The notes below the pieces were generated by a model. The model saw only the letters and a list, made by a program, of their open reading frames with translations, was not told where the DNA came from and did not search any database. A stretch of 64,000 nucleotides of DNA from Betaproteobacteria bacterium (GTDB lineage Bacteria; Pseudomonadota; Gammaproteobacteria; Burkholderiales; Rhodocyclaceae), in the NCBI GenBank assembly GCA_019136545.1, contig JAGVUA010000132.1:1-64000 (forward strand). Reading direction: 5' to 3'. Position numbers and translations under genes: made by a program. This document shows, piece by piece, positions 21,258 to 31,020 of this stretch (position 1 is the stretch's first letter; each line of letters starts with the position of its first letter).

Positions 21258-23900
21258 TCAGCCGCCGAGCGCCGCCAACCTATCGCGCGCCGCCTGCTGT
21301 TGCCGGCCTCCCCCTTCGTGCAGCACTTCCTGCAGCAATTCGCGCGCGCCTTCCTTGTCGCCCATTTCCTCGTACGCCTGGGCAAGCTCGAGTTTCGTGG
21401 CCACATCGGGATTGTCTTCATCGGCTTGCGCCGGCGACGATTCCTGGCTGTCGACGCGAGGGTCGTCAAGTTCCAGATCGATCGACGACAAATCAAAGCT
21501 CGGCGCCTTCGGCGGCGGCACGGTCGGGGCAGTTGTCGACGGCGTATCGATATCGAACTCGAAGTCGATATCGTGCCCGGCTTCAACGGCCGACGCGACA
21601 GCGGGCATTTCTTCCACCCGCGCCGTTTCAAGTTCCGGCAACTCCAGATCGAAATCCAGATGGCTGGCCTCGACCGCAGGCGCAGGTGCCTGAGCGGGAG
21701 ACGCGTCGATATCCAGGTTGAAATCCAGCGAAGCCGGCACCGGCGCCGGCGCGCGGACCGCCTCGGGAGCGGCACCCGCGCCGATGTCGAGATCGAAATC
21801 GAGCGCCGCCGGCTGCGGCGGGTTCAAGTCTTGCGCCGATTCCGCCAGATGTCCCAGTTGGCCCGGCAGCGCGACCGTTGAACGCAGCTTTTCCACCTCG
21901 GTCGCCGGCAAGACGATGTCGGACGCCACGATGGCCGCGGCGGCAGTCGGCGCCTGCCGGTCCGAGGAGCCGGCTCCGCCGTAAAGTTTGTTGTCCGGAT
22001 CGAGCGCCCGGCCCATGGCCGCGGCGGCTTCCCAATCGGTCCCGGTGCCGCCCGTCTGCGCATAAAAGTCGGTCGCCAGCGCTTCGAATTGCTTGGCGTT
22101 CTTGCGTCCGGAATAAATCTCCAGGAGCTTGAGATGAATGGCGTGCCGCGTCGGGTCGCTCTTCAGCGCATCAACGAGAATTTCCTCGGCCTGCGCATCA
22201 CGACCGTAGGCCATGTAAACATCGGCCTCGGCGACCGGATCAACGCCTTCGTCGCTGTCGATCGCGCCGATGCTGGCCTGGCTGAAATCAGTCTGGATGG
22301 AGGCCCCGGTGTCAACCGCCTGGCCCCCGGTCGAGCCGAACACCGAGTTGGCGCCCAAATTGCTGGGGCTGAGACGACTGGCGGTGGACGGCACCGACGC
22401 GTCCTCGCGCTTGCGGCGCCAGGATGAATAACCGAGCCAGCCGAGCAACAGGGCAAGCACGCCGCCGCCACCATAGACCAGCGAGGCATTCTCGTCGATG
22501 AAACTGGACTCCACCGCCGGCTTCGCCACCACCACCGGTTTTGGCTTTTGCACCGGCGGCTTGGCGGCGGGCTTCGCCGGCGCGGGTTGGGCGGCTGGCG
22601 CGGGCTCGACGGCCGGCGTCGTCGTCGATGCTGGTTTGGCTTCTTCGGGCGCCTTTTCGGCGATCTCCGGTTTTGTCTCCGGGACTGGAGGCGGCGCTTT
22701 CGCTGCCGGCGGCGATTCTTCCGATTTGGCTGGTTCGGACTTCGCGGCCTCGGCCCGCTGTTGCATTTGAGTTCCGACTTGGCTCTTGAGCTCAGCCAGT
22801 TTTTTCAGGTCGGCGAGATTCTTCTCGAGTTCGGCGATTCGGCTGCTGGCTTCCTTGAGCGAGCGATCCCGCGAGATCAGATCTTCCTCGAGGGCCGCGA
22901 TGCGTTGTTGAAAGGCCTTGATGTCCTTGCCCGACTCGGTCCGGGAAACTTCGAGCTTGTCCTTGCCCGGCTCGGGGGGAGCCGTCTTGTCTTCCACCTT
23001 GGCGGCGATCTTGCCTTCCGACCGCTGCCTGACCGGGGCCTCTTCCCGCGCCTCTGAGGCAGCCACCGCACCCGCCAGTTTCTGTCGATAGGCGTTGAAG
23101 TCGCGCGCCTGCGCCGTGACCGTCGCACGGGCTTCATCAGCCGGAATCGCGGCGGCGGTCGCGGCATCGGGAATCGTCAGAATCTTGCCCACGTACAGCC
23201 GGTTCATGTTGCCGTCGGCAAAGGCCTCCTCGTTGCGACGAAACAGGGCAACCAGCATCTGGTCCAGCGCCACGCCGGGGGCTACTTCAGTGGCGATCTT
23301 GGTCAGCGTGTCACCAGGCCTGACTTTCCGGGTGCCCCCCTCGTGCTCCATTTTTTTTTCTTGGCCGGCCTTCGACGCGGCAGGGGCCGCGGCGGGAGCC
23401 GTGGCAACGACAGCAGGCGTCTTGGCGGCTGCGTGCTTCTCGACGGGTGCCGCTTCCTGTACGACGGTCGGCGGCGCTGTCACCGGCTTCGAGAACACAT
23501 CGGGAGGATCGAGCAACATGGTGTACTCGCGCACCATCCGACCCGACGACCAGGTCAGCTCGACCAGAAAATCGAGAAAGGGTTCGTTGACGGGCCTGTC
23601 GGTGGTCAGGCGCAGGAACGGCTGCCCATCCGGCCGCTTGTCGACCGCGAAGCGGATCGCCGCCAAGCCTGGCGCGTACTCGATTCCGACTTGCTTGAAC
23701 GCCTCGCTTGGCGCCAGGCGCGCCGACATGGAAGCAAGCTCCTCGCGCGAAGCCGCGATATCGACCTCAGCTCGCAAAGGCTGTCCGAGCGGACTCAATA
23801 CCGTGATCTTGCCTAAGCCAGCTGCCTGGATACCCGCAGCCGACAAACTCAAGGCCGCCAGCAGGGGAACTCGGAAACCGATTCGCTTCAGTGATTTCAT
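21258..23900 (-). CDS. fimV: FimV-type polar hub / pilus assembly protein
   Basis: Large inner-membrane organiser that, in Pseudomonas, promotes type IV pilus assembly and polar placement of partners. The 880-residue product has a signal peptide (about 1-27, ending IQAAG), the conserved FimV N-terminal domain (LGKITVLSPLGQPLRAEV onward), a LysM peptidoglycan-binding domain (about 190-245, VRPGDTLTKIA), a coiled coil (about 330-380), a Pro/Ala/Lys-rich stretch, one membrane helix near 490-505, an acidic cytoplasmic region with DIDFDL-like repeats and a C-terminal TPR-like FimV motif (KLELAQAYEEMGDKEGARELL). The ATG at 23900 has GGGGAGG upstream and opens the signal peptide. AAAGTCAG words lie in the LysM coding region and across the stop codon. 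Confidence 0.93.
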   Translation of the reverse strand: MKSLKRIGFRVPLLAALSLSAAGIQAAGLGKITVLSPLGQPLRAEVDIAASREELASMSARLAPSEAFKQVGIEYAPGLAAIRFAVDKRPDGQPFLRLTTDRPVNEPFLDFLVELTWSSGRMVREYTMLLDPPDVFSKPVTAPPTVVQEAAPVEKHAAAKTPAVVATAPAAAPAASKAGQEKKMEHEGGTRKVRPGDTLTKIATEVAPGVALDQMLVALFRRNEEAFADGNMNRLYVGKILTIPDAATAAAIPADEARATVTAQARDFNAYRQKLAGAVAASEAREEAPVRQRSEGKIAAKVEDKTAPPEPGKDKLEVSRTESGKDIKAFQQRIAALEEDLISRDRSLKEASSRIAELEKNLADLKKLAELKSQVGTQMQQRAEAAKSEPAKSEESPPAAKAPPPVPETKPEIAEKAPEEAKPASTTTPAVEPAPAAQPAPAKPAAKPPVQKPKPVVVAKPAVESSFIDENASLVYGGGGVLALLLGWLGYSSWRRKREDASVPSTASRLSPSNLGANSVFGSTGGQAVDTGASIQTDFSQASIGAIDSDEGVDPVAEADVYMAYGRDAQAEEILVDALKSDPTRHAIHLKLLEIYSGRKNAKQFEALATDFYAQTGGTGTDWEAAAAMGRALDPDNKLYGGAGSSDRQAPTAAAAIVASDIVLPATEVEKLRSTVALPGQLGHLAESAQDLNPPQPAALDFDLDIGAGAAPEAVRAPAPVPASLDFNLDIDASPAQAPAPAVEASHLDFDLELPELETARVEEMPAVASAVEAGHDIDFEFDIDTPSTTAPTVPPPKAPSFDLSSIDLELDDPRVDSQESSPAQADEDNPDVATKLELAQAYEEMGDKEGARELLQEVLHEGGGRQQQAARDRLAALGG

Positions 23901-24007
23901 TGCGACGCCTCCCCGCAGGGATATCACACCAGCATTCAAAATAACATCATGAGGTTAGCCATGCAAGCTCAACCTTAGCTTCAATATACAGCTCTGTTGC
24001 GGCTAGG

Positions 24008-25114
24008 CTAATCCAACAGAATCCTCAGCATGCGTCTTAAGGGTTCGGCGGCGCCCCAGAGCAGCTGATCGCCGACCGTGAAAGCCGACAGATAATCCGG
24101 CCCCATGCTCATCTTGCGCAGGCGCCCAACGGGCGTCGCCAGGGTGCCCGTCACCGCGGTGGGTGTCAGTTCCCTGATCGTCACATCGCGCGCGTTCGGC
24201 ACCACCTTGACCCATGGGTTATGCGCCGCCAACATCGATTCGATATCGGCCAGCGGCACGTCCTGCTTGAGCTTGATGGTCAATGCCTGGGAATGACAGC
24301 GCATGGCGCCGATGCGCACGCACAAGCCATCCACGGGTATCGGCCGCGCGCCCAGTCCGAGGATCTTGTTGGTCTCGGCGGCGCCTTTCCACTCCTCGCG
24401 GCTCTGGCCATTGCCGAGGTCCTTGTCGATCCAGGGAATCAGCGAGCCGGCAAGCGGCACGCCGAAATTCGTGGTGGGGAAGGTTTCGTCGCGCAAGATA
24501 CCCGCCACCTCGCGGTCGATGTCGAGGATGGCCGAGGCGGGATCGTTCAGCAGGCTCTGGGCGACGCGATGCGCCTCGCCCATCTGCTGGAGGAGTTCGC
24601 GCATGTTCTGCGCGCCCGCGCCGGAAGCCGCCTGATAGGTCATCGAGGTCATCCACTCGACCAGATCGGCCTTGAACAGTCCGCCCAGCGCCATCAGCAT
24701 CAGCGACACCGTGCAATTGCCACCGATCCAGTTGCGGCCTCCTCGCGCCAGCGCATCCTTGATGACGTGCAGATTCACCGGATCGAGAATGATCACGGCA
24801 TCATCCTTCATGCGCAGACTGGATGCCGCGTCGATCCAGTGCCCCGTCCATCCCGCCGCACGAAGCCGCGGGAAAACATCGGTGGTGTAGTCGCCCCCCT
24901 GGCAGGTGATGATGATATCCATCCGACGCAGCTCATCGATGTTCCGGGCGTCCCGCAAAGGCGTGCCGCCACTCTCGTCGGGGCCCTTGCCGCCGATGCT
25001 CGACGTCGTAAAAAACGACGGCTCGATCAGCGCAAAGTCCTGTTCCTCGCGCATCCGCTGCATCAGCACGGAGCCGACCATGCCGCGCCAGCCCACCAAT
25101 CCCACTTGCTTCAT
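24008..25114 (-). CDS. asd: aspartate-semialdehyde dehydrogenase
   Basis: Reduces aspartyl phosphate to aspartate semialdehyde, the branch point to Lys, Met, Thr and diaminopimelate. The 368-residue product has the N-terminal NADP site [11 protein letters not shown] (5-15) and the active-site Cys134 in [10 protein letters not shown], and matches the longer Gram-negative Asd type. The conserved start MKQVGLVGW fixes the ATG at 25114 although the frame is open further up. It lies 28 bases after leuB. The 107 bases between asd and fimV hold no gene. Confidence 0.98.
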   Translation of the reverse strand: MKQVGLVGWRGMVGSVLMQRMREEQDFALIEPSFFTTSSIGGKGPDESGGTPLRDARNIDELRRMDIIITCQGGDYTTDVFPRLRAAGWTGHWIDAASSLRMKDDAVIILDPVNLHVIKDALARGGRNWIGGNCTVSLMLMALGGLFKADLVEWMTSMTYQAASGAGAQNMRELLQQMGEAHRVAQSLLNDPASAILDIDREVAGILRDETFPTTNFGVPLAGSLIPWIDKDLGNGQSREEWKGAAETNKILGLGARPIPVDGLCVRIGAMRCHSQALTIKLKQDVPLADIESMLAAHNPWVKVVPNARDVTIRELTPTAVTGTLATPVGRLRKMSMGPDYLSAFTVGDQLLWGAAEPLRRMLRILLD

Positions 25115-25142
25115 TCTCGTGTTCCTCGGATAAGTGCTTTTC

Positions 25143-26195
25143 CTAGAGCGCCGCGAGCACGGCGTCGCCCATCTCCCTGGTGCCCACACGCTTGGCCCCC
25201 GATTCGTAGATATCGCCGGTGCGATACCCTTGCGCAAGCACTTTCTTCACGGCCGACTCGATATGCTGGGCTTCCGCCTCCCTGGCAAAGGTATAGCGAA
25301 GCATCATGGCCGCCGAGAGGATGGTTGCAAGCGGGTTGGCGATGCCCTTGCCGGCGATGTCCGGCGCCGAACCGTGGCAAGGTTCGAACATGCCTTTGTT
25401 GTTGGCGTCCAGGGAGGCCGAGGGCAACATGCCGATCGAACCGGTGAGCATGGATGCCTCGTCCGACAAGATGTCGCCGAACATGTTGCCGGTCACCATG
25501 ACGTCGAACTGCTTGGGATTCCGCACCAGCTGCATGGCGGCGTTATCCACCAGCATGTGAGTCAGTTCGACGTCGGGATAATCCGCCGCCATGCCGCTCA
25601 CGGTGTCGCGCCAGAGCTGCGTGCACTCGAGGACATTGATCTTGTCGACCGAACACAGCTTCTTGTTCCGCTTGCGCGCCGACTCGAACGCGACCTTGGC
25701 GATGCGGCGAATTTCCGACTCGCTGTAGATCATGGTGTTGATACCGACTTTTTCGCCATTTCTGACCTCGATACCCCGTGGCTGGCCGAAGTATATGTCG
25801 CCGGTGAGCTCCCGGATGATCAGGATATCCAGACCGGACACCACTTCCGGCTTGAGCGTCGAAGCATTGGCCAACTCGGAGTACAGGACTGCCGGACGGA
25901 GATTGGCAAACAGGCCGAGTTGCTTGCGAATGCCAAGCAAACCGCGTTCAGGACGTTGCTCGCGCGGATAGACATCCCATTTCGGCCCCCCCACCGCGCC
26001 CAGCAGGACGGCATCGGCGGCCTGGGCGAGCTTCTGGGTTGCCTCGGGATAAGGATCGCCGGTGGCATCGACCGCGCATCCGCCCAGCAAGGCCTCTTCC
26101 ATCTCGAACTTCAAACCCAGGGCCTTGAGGACCCGCACGGCTTCAGCAGTAATTTCCGGACCAATGCCGTCACCCGGCAGCACACAAATTTTCAT
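25143..26195 (-). CDS. leuB: 3-isopropylmalate dehydrogenase
   Basis: Oxidative decarboxylation step of leucine synthesis, NAD-dependent. The 350-residue product opens [14 protein letters not shown] and contains the metal/substrate motif [14 protein letters not shown] and the cofactor loop [17 protein letters not shown]. The ATG at 26195 is the family start; the frame is open for 21 codons upstream without homology. It heads the minus-strand biosynthetic array. The 122 bases before it separate it from the MFS gene; I found no convincing promoter pair there. Confidence 0.98.
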   Translation of the reverse strand: MKICVLPGDGIGPEITAEAVRVLKALGLKFEMEEALLGGCAVDATGDPYPEATQKLAQAADAVLLGAVGGPKWDVYPREQRPERGLLGIRKQLGLFANLRPAVLYSELANASTLKPEVVSGLDILIIRELTGDIYFGQPRGIEVRNGEKVGINTMIYSESEIRRIAKVAFESARKRNKKLCSVDKINVLECTQLWRDTVSGMAADYPDVELTHMLVDNAAMQLVRNPKQFDVMVTGNMFGDILSDEASMLTGSIGMLPSASLDANNKGMFEPCHGSAPDIAGKGIANPLATILSAAMMLRYTFAREAEAQHIESAVKKVLAQGYRTGDIYESGAKRVGTREMGDAVLAAL

Positions 26196-26317
26196 GTCGA
26201 TTCCCGCGTATGTGAAGTTAGCGCAAGTCTGTCGCAATCCGAGGCGACGCAAAGCCACTTCAGCTCAATATGATTGGATACCGTACCCAGCGCCGCCCGT
26301 CCCGGACAGCGGGCAAA

Positions 26318-27475
26318 TTATCGCACAGGGCGCCGGCGGCCGATGCCGCGCCCGACCAGCAGCAGACCCATCGCGGCCAGGACCGCCGCTCCCGAAAACG
26401 TCAGTCCGGGCCCTACCGCTTCCCAGGAAACGCCGCTGAGAAGATTGCCGAGCATGCCGCCCGCGCCGAATGAAATGCTTCCGTACATCGCCTGGACCCT
26501 GGCCTGCTGCCTGGGCGGAAACCAATGGTTGAGCGCCGCCACCGATGCCGCGTGGTGCGCCCCAAAGGTGGCGCCATGCATCAATTGGGCGAACAGCAGA
26601 ACGAGAAAAATGTCAGCACACCAGCCGATCAACAGGAACCGCACGGTTGCCGCCACGAAGCTCAGCATCAGGATCGCGCGAATGGAGCAGGATTTCAGAA
26701 GGCGCGGCATCGCCACGAATACCGCGATTTCCGCCACCACCCCCAGCGACCAGAGAACGCCAACGGCCGTCTTGTCATAGCCATGTTCGACCAGGTGGAT
26801 CGAGTAGAAAACGTATAAGGGACCGTGTGCGGCCGACATGAAAAAGCCGGCGGCAAGCAGGGCCCGCACCTCCGGCCGATGCAGGCCGCCGCGCAACGAC
26901 AAGCGAGGGCCCACTGCCCCTGTAGACGCGTCGCCGAGCAGCCAAGAACACAATGCAATGCCCACGAGCAGCGCCAGAATGATCCACAACAGACTGGCAA
27001 TCGGCGCGCGATCCAGCCATGCGCCCGCCCCTAGCACTGCGACGATGAAGCCCACGGATCCCCACAGGCGAACGCGACCGTAAAGCTCAGCCCTGCCGGC
27101 AAGATGCCCCAGCGTCAGCGCCTCGACCAGCGGCAGGACGGCGCTCCAAAAAAAGGACATCGCGGCCATCGCGGCAAACAGCGGCCAAAACGCCTCGGTG
27201 AAAAAAAACCCAGTGAAGCCGACCATCGAAAGCAAGGCGGAAGCGCGCAGCACCAGGAGGGTCCGACCAGACCTTTCGGCAAGCCATCCCCAAAGATTCG
27301 GCGCCAGCAAGCGCATTGCCGACATCAACGACATCAGCGCGGCAATCGATGCCGCCGCTAAGCCGAGCGACTGGAGATACAGGGTGAAATAGGGCGAAAA
27401 CGCGCCGATCAGGGCAAAGTAAAAGAAGTACCAGCCCGACAACCGCCAGCGGTGCGAGAAGCCCAGGGTCTGCAA
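26318..27475 (-). CDS. MFS transporter, HcaT/LacY-like
   Basis: A 385-residue protein with about twelve membrane helices, resembling the phenylpropionate permease / nucleoside-proton symporter branch of the major facilitator superfamily (start region WRLSGWYFFYFALIGAFSPYFTLYLQSLG, and MRLLAPNLWGWLAERSGR in loop 2-3). Substrate cannot be told from sequence. The start is uncertain: no ATG precedes the first helix, and the best candidate is a TTG at 27475 with no clear ribosome site. It stands alone between ydcH and leuB. Confidence 0.8.
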   Translation of the reverse strand: MQTLGFSHRWRLSGWYFFYFALIGAFSPYFTLYLQSLGLAAASIAALMSLMSAMRLLAPNLWGWLAERSGRTLLVLRASALLSMVGFTGFFFTEAFWPLFAAMAAMSFFWSAVLPLVEALTLGHLAGRAELYGRVRLWGSVGFIVAVLGAGAWLDRAPIASLLWIILALLVGIALCSWLLGDASTGAVGPRLSLRGGLHRPEVRALLAAGFFMSAAHGPLYVFYSIHLVEHGYDKTAVGVLWSLGVVAEIAVFVAMPRLLKSCSIRAILMLSFVAATVRFLLIGWCADIFLVLLFAQLMHGATFGAHHAASVAALNHWFPPRQQARVQAMYGSISFGAGGMLGNLLSGVSWEAVGPGLTFSGAAVLAAMGLLLVGRGIGRRRPVR

Positions 27476-27551
27476 GGAGGCAGGCGACGCCGGCGCGCAC
27501 CGCTGAGCGGCGCGCGCCCGGTCGTCATTCCGAGGAAATCAGCGGCCGCCG

Positions 27552-27812
27552 TTATCGATGCTGCTGGCCTGACCGGAATGCCAGCAGGAAGTGGTAGAGC
27601 TCGTCCTTCAACTTGACCCGCTGCTTCTTCATGTCTTCCAAAGTGAAGTCGGCAACCGGCATGTCGTGTTCCTCGAGATCCTCAACCTTGCCTGTCAGTC
27701 GACTGTAAGCCCCCATCGACCGCGCGAAGTAAGGGTTGGACTTCCTCAGGACATCAATGGCGTCCTTCATTTCCGGAAAGTCGGTATAAAGGTCGTGATG
27801 ATCGACATGCAT
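27552..27812 (-). CDS. YdcH family (DUF465) small protein
   Basis: An 86-residue, highly charged, mostly helical protein with the DUF465 pattern (FARSMGAYSRLTGKVEDLEEHD, then MKKQRVKLKDELYHFLLAF). Members are small cytoplasmic proteins of unknown function. ATG at 27812 preceded by GGGAGAG. The 86 bases to the CBS gene are non-coding and hold no clear signal. Confidence 0.85.
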   Translation of the reverse strand: MHVDHHDLYTDFPEMKDAIDVLRKSNPYFARSMGAYSRLTGKVEDLEEHDMPVADFTLEDMKKQRVKLKDELYHFLLAFRSGQQHR

Positions 27813-27898
27813 GAATTACTCTCCCTAGACGTATTGCCGCCGCATTGTATCAGCGCATCCTGCGGCTACGCTCGCCGCTGCTAGCAAGGCAACGGCGT

Positions 27899-28348
27899 TC
27901 AGGAGCTCATCTGCCCTTGAGGCTGGTCGTGTATGTAGGCCTTGAGCATGCGGTTTTCAAAATCCTGCTCTTCGAGAACCGCGCGCGCCACGTCATGGAA
28001 GGAAATGACGCCCAGCAAGGTGTCTCCCTCCATGATGGGCAGATAACGCATGTGCTTTTCGATCATCAGGCGTCGCAACTCGTCGACCTCCATGTCGGGC
28101 GCGGCGGTCACCGGATCGCGCACCATGACTTCGGCGACGGTCGCGGCGCCCCAAGCCGCCCCCTGGGCGTGCAGAACCTTCACGATCTCCCGGAAGGTCA
28201 GCATGCCGACCATCCGGCCCTGCTCGAAGCAGGCCAGCGAGCCGACATCTTGCTCCCCCATCGTCGTCACCGCAGCAGCAAGTTTCTTATCCGTGCCAAT
28301 GGTGTATAGCACCTTGCCCTTGACCGCGAGAATCTCTTTCACCTGCAT
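27899..28348 (-). CDS. tandem CBS-domain protein
   Basis: A 149-residue protein made almost wholly of two CBS motifs (about 8-60 and 75-130), which pair to form a Bateman module that usually binds adenine nucleotides. Visible repeats are VGSLACFEQGRMVGMLTFREI and YLPIMEGDTLLGVISFHDV. There is no fused catalytic domain, so it probably acts as a nucleotide-sensing partner of another protein. It lies 15 bases after fdxA on the same strand, which suggests cotranscription, but a functional link is not established. Confidence 0.9.
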   Translation of the reverse strand: MQVKEILAVKGKVLYTIGTDKKLAAAVTTMGEQDVGSLACFEQGRMVGMLTFREIVKVLHAQGAAWGAATVAEVMVRDPVTAAPDMEVDELRRLMIEKHMRYLPIMEGDTLLGVISFHDVARAVLEEQDFENRMLKAYIHDQPQGQMSS

Positions 28349-28363
28349 GGCCCACTCCTCTGT

Positions 28364-28687
28364 TTAGCGTTGCAGATAACGCAACTTGTCTTTGGTCTCT
28401 TTCCAGTCATCGGCGTCGGCCAGCGGCTCCTTGCGCTCGATGATCGCTGGCCATTGTCTGGCCAGTTCGGCGTTGAGGGCAATGAAAGCCCGCTGGTGTT
28501 CCGGTACATCGTCTTCGGCGAAAATCGCTTCGACCGGACACTCCGGCACGCAAAGGGTGCAATCGATGCACTCCTCGGGATCGATCACCAGAAAATTCTG
28601 GCCTTCGCGAAAACAATCAACCGGACACACGTCAACGCAATCCGTGTATTTGCACTTGATGCATGCCTCGGTCACCACGTATGCCAT
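28364..28687 (-). CDS. fdxA: ferredoxin FdxA, 7Fe (3Fe-4S + 4Fe-4S) type
   Basis: Small electron carrier of 107 residues. The N-terminal half has the two cluster motifs: [21 protein letters not shown], where the spacing and Asp/Val replacement favour a 3Fe-4S site, and [12 protein letters not shown] for the 4Fe-4S site. The C-terminal extension ([18 protein letters not shown] onward) is typical of Azotobacter-type FdxA. ATG at 28687 preceded by GGAGGTGGCTAC. It diverges from trxA across 178 bases that include a T7 run at 28745-28751 but no gene. Confidence 0.95.
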   Translation of the reverse strand: MAYVVTEACIKCKYTDCVDVCPVDCFREGQNFLVIDPEECIDCTLCVPECPVEAIFAEDDVPEHQRAFIALNAELARQWPAIIERKEPLADADDWKETKDKLRYLQR

Positions 28688-28865
28688 GTAGCCACCTCCA
28701 GACGTAGTGTCGATATAGTACTCAACTTTTCTGAACCACCCGTTTTTTTGTTAGGATTCCACCAGAAGCTATTCATCATGCCAGAGAATCGGCGCATTCC
28801 CGCGCGTTCCGGTGATCGGCGAGACGGTAGCGCCTTGACGGAAAACCATCATCCAGAGGAATTTC

Positions 28866-29192
28866 ATGAGCGAACATATCCTTCACGTCACGGACGCGAA
28901 CTTCAAGGCCGAAGTGCTGGAATCCGCGACGCCGGTACTTGTGGATTACTGGGCGGAATGGTGCGGCCCCTGCAAGATGATCGCCCCCATCCTCGAGGAA
29001 GTCGCAAAAGAATACGGCGGCAAGCTGAAGGTGGCCAAACTCAACATCGACGAGAACCCCAAAACCCCCGGGGAATATGGCATCCGCGGTATCCCGACCC
29101 TGATTCTGTTCAAGGGCGGCAATGTCGAGGCCACCAAGATCGGCGCCCTCTCGAAATCGCAACTCGCGGCATTCATTGACAGCAATCTCTGA
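28866..29192 (+). CDS. trxA: thioredoxin 1
   Basis: General cytoplasmic disulfide reductant. The 108-residue product has the active site WCGPC (Cys33, Cys36), the buried Asp (Asp27), and the cis-Pro loop [14 protein letters not shown], all matching E. coli TrxA in length and spacing. ATG 28866 is preceded by CAGAGGAATTTC. The neighbouring rho downstream is the classic trxA-rho order. A long inverted repeat follows the stop codon. Confidence 0.98.
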   Translation: MSEHILHVTDANFKAEVLESATPVLVDYWAEWCGPCKMIAPILEEVAKEYGGKLKVAKLNIDENPKTPGEYGIRGIPTLILFKGGNVEATKIGALSKSQLAAFIDSNL

Positions 29193-29208
29193 ACTCGCTA
29201 GAGTCCGC

Positions 29209-29250
29209 GCCTGAATCCGCGCCATCAACCAAGAGCAAGCGGATTCAGGC
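29209..29250 (+). promoter_or_regulatory. 12-bp inverted repeat between trxA and rho
   Basis: The arms GCCTGAATCCGC (29209-29220) and GCGGATTCAGGC (29239-29250) are perfectly complementary around an 18-base loop. It begins 17 bases after the trxA stop and lies 113 bases before rho. No T-run follows, so it may be a 3' mRNA stabiliser for trxA or part of the rho leader, which in E. coli is autoregulated by Rho itself. The structure is certain, the role is not. Confidence 0.6.
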
Positions 29251-29362
29251 CAGCGCCGGGATCTTCCCGCCGCATCCTGACTGCATTCTAAATATCCCCG
29301 AGCAGTAAACTTTCGGACCTCCTTCCGGACAGCTTCGTCCGCGCCATCGCACAGGTATTTCC

Positions 29363-30622
29363 ATGCATCTCTCGGAGCTCAAAGCCCATCACGTCAGTAC
29401 GTTGCTTGACATGGCCACTGCCGCCGGAATCGAGGGCGCCAATCGCTTGCGCAAGCAGGAACTGATATTCGCCCTGCTCAAGAACCAGGCCCGCAAGGGC
29501 GAATCGATCTACGGCGACGGCGCGCTCGAAGTGCTGCCGGACGGTTTCGGCTTCCTGCGTTCGCCGGACATTTCCTATCTGGCCGGCACCGACGACATCT
29601 ATGTCTCGCCTTCGCAGATCCGTCGGTTCAACCTGCGCACCGGCGATACCATCGAGGGCGAGATCCGCACCCCCAAGGAAGGCGAACGCTACTTCGCGCT
29701 CGTGAAACTCGACAAGGTCAATGGCGAGAGTCCGGAGTCCGGCAAGCACAAGATCCTGTTCGAGAACCTGACACCCCTGCACCCTACCGAGCACATGAAG
29801 CTCGAACGCGACATGCGCGGGGAGGAAAATTTCACCAGCCGCATCATCGACATCATCGCGCCCATCGGCAAGGGGCAACGCGGTCTGCTCGTGGCCGCGC
29901 CGAAGAGCGGCAAAACGGTAATGATGCAGCACATCGCCCATGCCATTACCGCCAACCACCCCGACGTCGTGCTGATCGTGCTGCTGATCGACGAGCGCCC
30001 CGAGGAAGTCACCGAAATGACGCGCTCGGTCAAGGGCGAGGTAGTCGCCTCGACTTTCGACGAACCGGCCACGCGCCACGTGCAGGTTGCGGAAATGGTC
30101 ATCGAAAAAGCCAAGCGGCTCGTCGAGCACAAGAAAGACGTCGTCATCCTGCTCGACTCGATTACTCGTCTCGCCCGTGCTTACAACACCGTGGTGCCGG
30201 CCTCCGGCAAGGTGCTCACGGGCGGCGTCGACGCCAACGCGCTCCAGAAGCCGAAGCGTTTTTTCGGAGCGGCGCGCAACGTCGAGGAGGGCGGATCCCT
30301 GACCATCATCGCCACCGCCCTGATCGATACCGGCAGCCGCATGGACGACGTGATCTACGAGGAATTCAAGGGTACCGGCAACATGGAAATCCATCTCGAC
30401 CGCCGCATGGCCGAGAAGCGCGTTTATCCGTCAATCAACGTAAATCGCTCGGGCACCCGCCGCGAGGAACTTCTGCTCAAGCCCGACGTACTGCAAAAGG
30501 TCTGGATCCTGCGCAAGCTCATGTATGGCCTGGACGACCTTGAGGCCACAGAATTCCTGCTCGACAAGGTCAAGGCCACCAAGAACAACAACGAGTTTTT
30601 CGACGCCATGCGCAGGGGCTAA
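29363..30622 (+). CDS. rho: transcription termination factor Rho
   Basis: Hexameric RNA-dependent ATPase that ends transcription at rut sites. The 419-residue product (same length as E. coli) has the N-terminal RNA-binding OB fold (about 50-120, GFGFLRS), P-loop AAPKSGKT (178-185), Walker [10 protein letters not shown] and the secondary RNA site/Q-loop region. A 170-base leader containing an inverted repeat and a C-rich stretch precedes the ATG and could support the autogenous Rho-dependent control known for this gene. Confidence 0.99.
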   Translation: MHLSELKAHHVSTLLDMATAAGIEGANRLRKQELIFALLKNQARKGESIYGDGALEVLPDGFGFLRSPDISYLAGTDDIYVSPSQIRRFNLRTGDTIEGEIRTPKEGERYFALVKLDKVNGESPESGKHKILFENLTPLHPTEHMKLERDMRGEENFTSRIIDIIAPIGKGQRGLLVAAPKSGKTVMMQHIAHAITANHPDVVLIVLLIDERPEEVTEMTRSVKGEVVASTFDEPATRHVQVAEMVIEKAKRLVEHKKDVVILLDSITRLARAYNTVVPASGKVLTGGVDANALQKPKRFFGAARNVEEGGSLTIIATALIDTGSRMDDVIYEEFKGTGNMEIHLDRRMAEKRVYPSINVNRSGTRREELLLKPDVLQKVWILRKLMYGLDDLEATEFLLDKVKATKNNNEFFDAMRRG

Positions 30623-30639
30623 AGACAAGATATAGCCGC

Positions 30640-30668
30640 TTGATTTAGCGATCGATTGTTGCGATAAT
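30640..30668 (+). promoter_or_regulatory. sigma-70 promoter of rpmE
   Basis: TTGATT (30640-30645) and GATAAT (30663-30668) are separated by exactly 17 bases, 70 bases upstream of the rpmE start and 18 bases after the rho stop codon. Both hexamers match consensus at five of six positions (TTGACA has two mismatches at most). Confidence 0.7.
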
Positions 30669-30737
30669 CCGCACCCTTATCGCCCGCTACCGCGCCCGCC
30701 AAATCCACGGGCCCGACAAAGAACAGAGGACATGGCC

Positions 30738-30950
30738 ATGAAAGAAGGCATTCACCCGAAGTACAACGAAATCGACGTGACCTGCAGCTGCGGCAACACG
30801 TTCAAAACCTGCTCCACAAGCGGCAAGCCCTTGCATATCGAAGTTTGCTCGTCTTGTCACCCCTTCTACACCGGCAAGCAGAAGATCGTCGACACCGCCG
30901 GCCGCGTCGAGCGGTTCCGCCAGAAGTACGGCAAGCGCGCGGCGGCCTGA
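30738..30950 (+). CDS. rpmE: 50S ribosomal protein L31, zinc-binding type
   Basis: Large-subunit ribosomal protein of 70 residues, the same length as E. coli L31. It carries the zinc-binding cysteines in CSCG and CSSCH (C+ type), so it should store zinc. Two in-frame ATGs are close together (30732 and 30738). The AGAGGA ribosome site is only 1-2 bases from the first but 7 bases from the second, and MKEGIHPKY aligns with the E. coli start MKKDIHPKY, so 30738 is chosen. Own promoter and own intrinsic terminator flank it. Confidence 0.97.
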   Translation: MKEGIHPKYNEIDVTCSCGNTFKTCSTSGKPLHIEVCSSCHPFYTGKQKIVDTAGRVERFRQKYGKRAAA

Positions 30951-30970
30951 GTTGGACTGCGCGTAAGGAC

Positions 30971-30997
30971 AAGGCAGCCTAGGCTGCCTTTTTTGTT
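30971..30997 (+). terminator. intrinsic terminator of rpmE
   Basis: The stem AAGGCAGC / GCTGCCTT with loop CTAG is followed by a T-rich run (TTTTGTTT). It lies 20 bases after the rpmE stop and before the glycosyltransferase gene. Confidence 0.9.
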
Positions 30998-31020
30998 TAG
31001 GCTTTCAGTCGCAATCGCAC

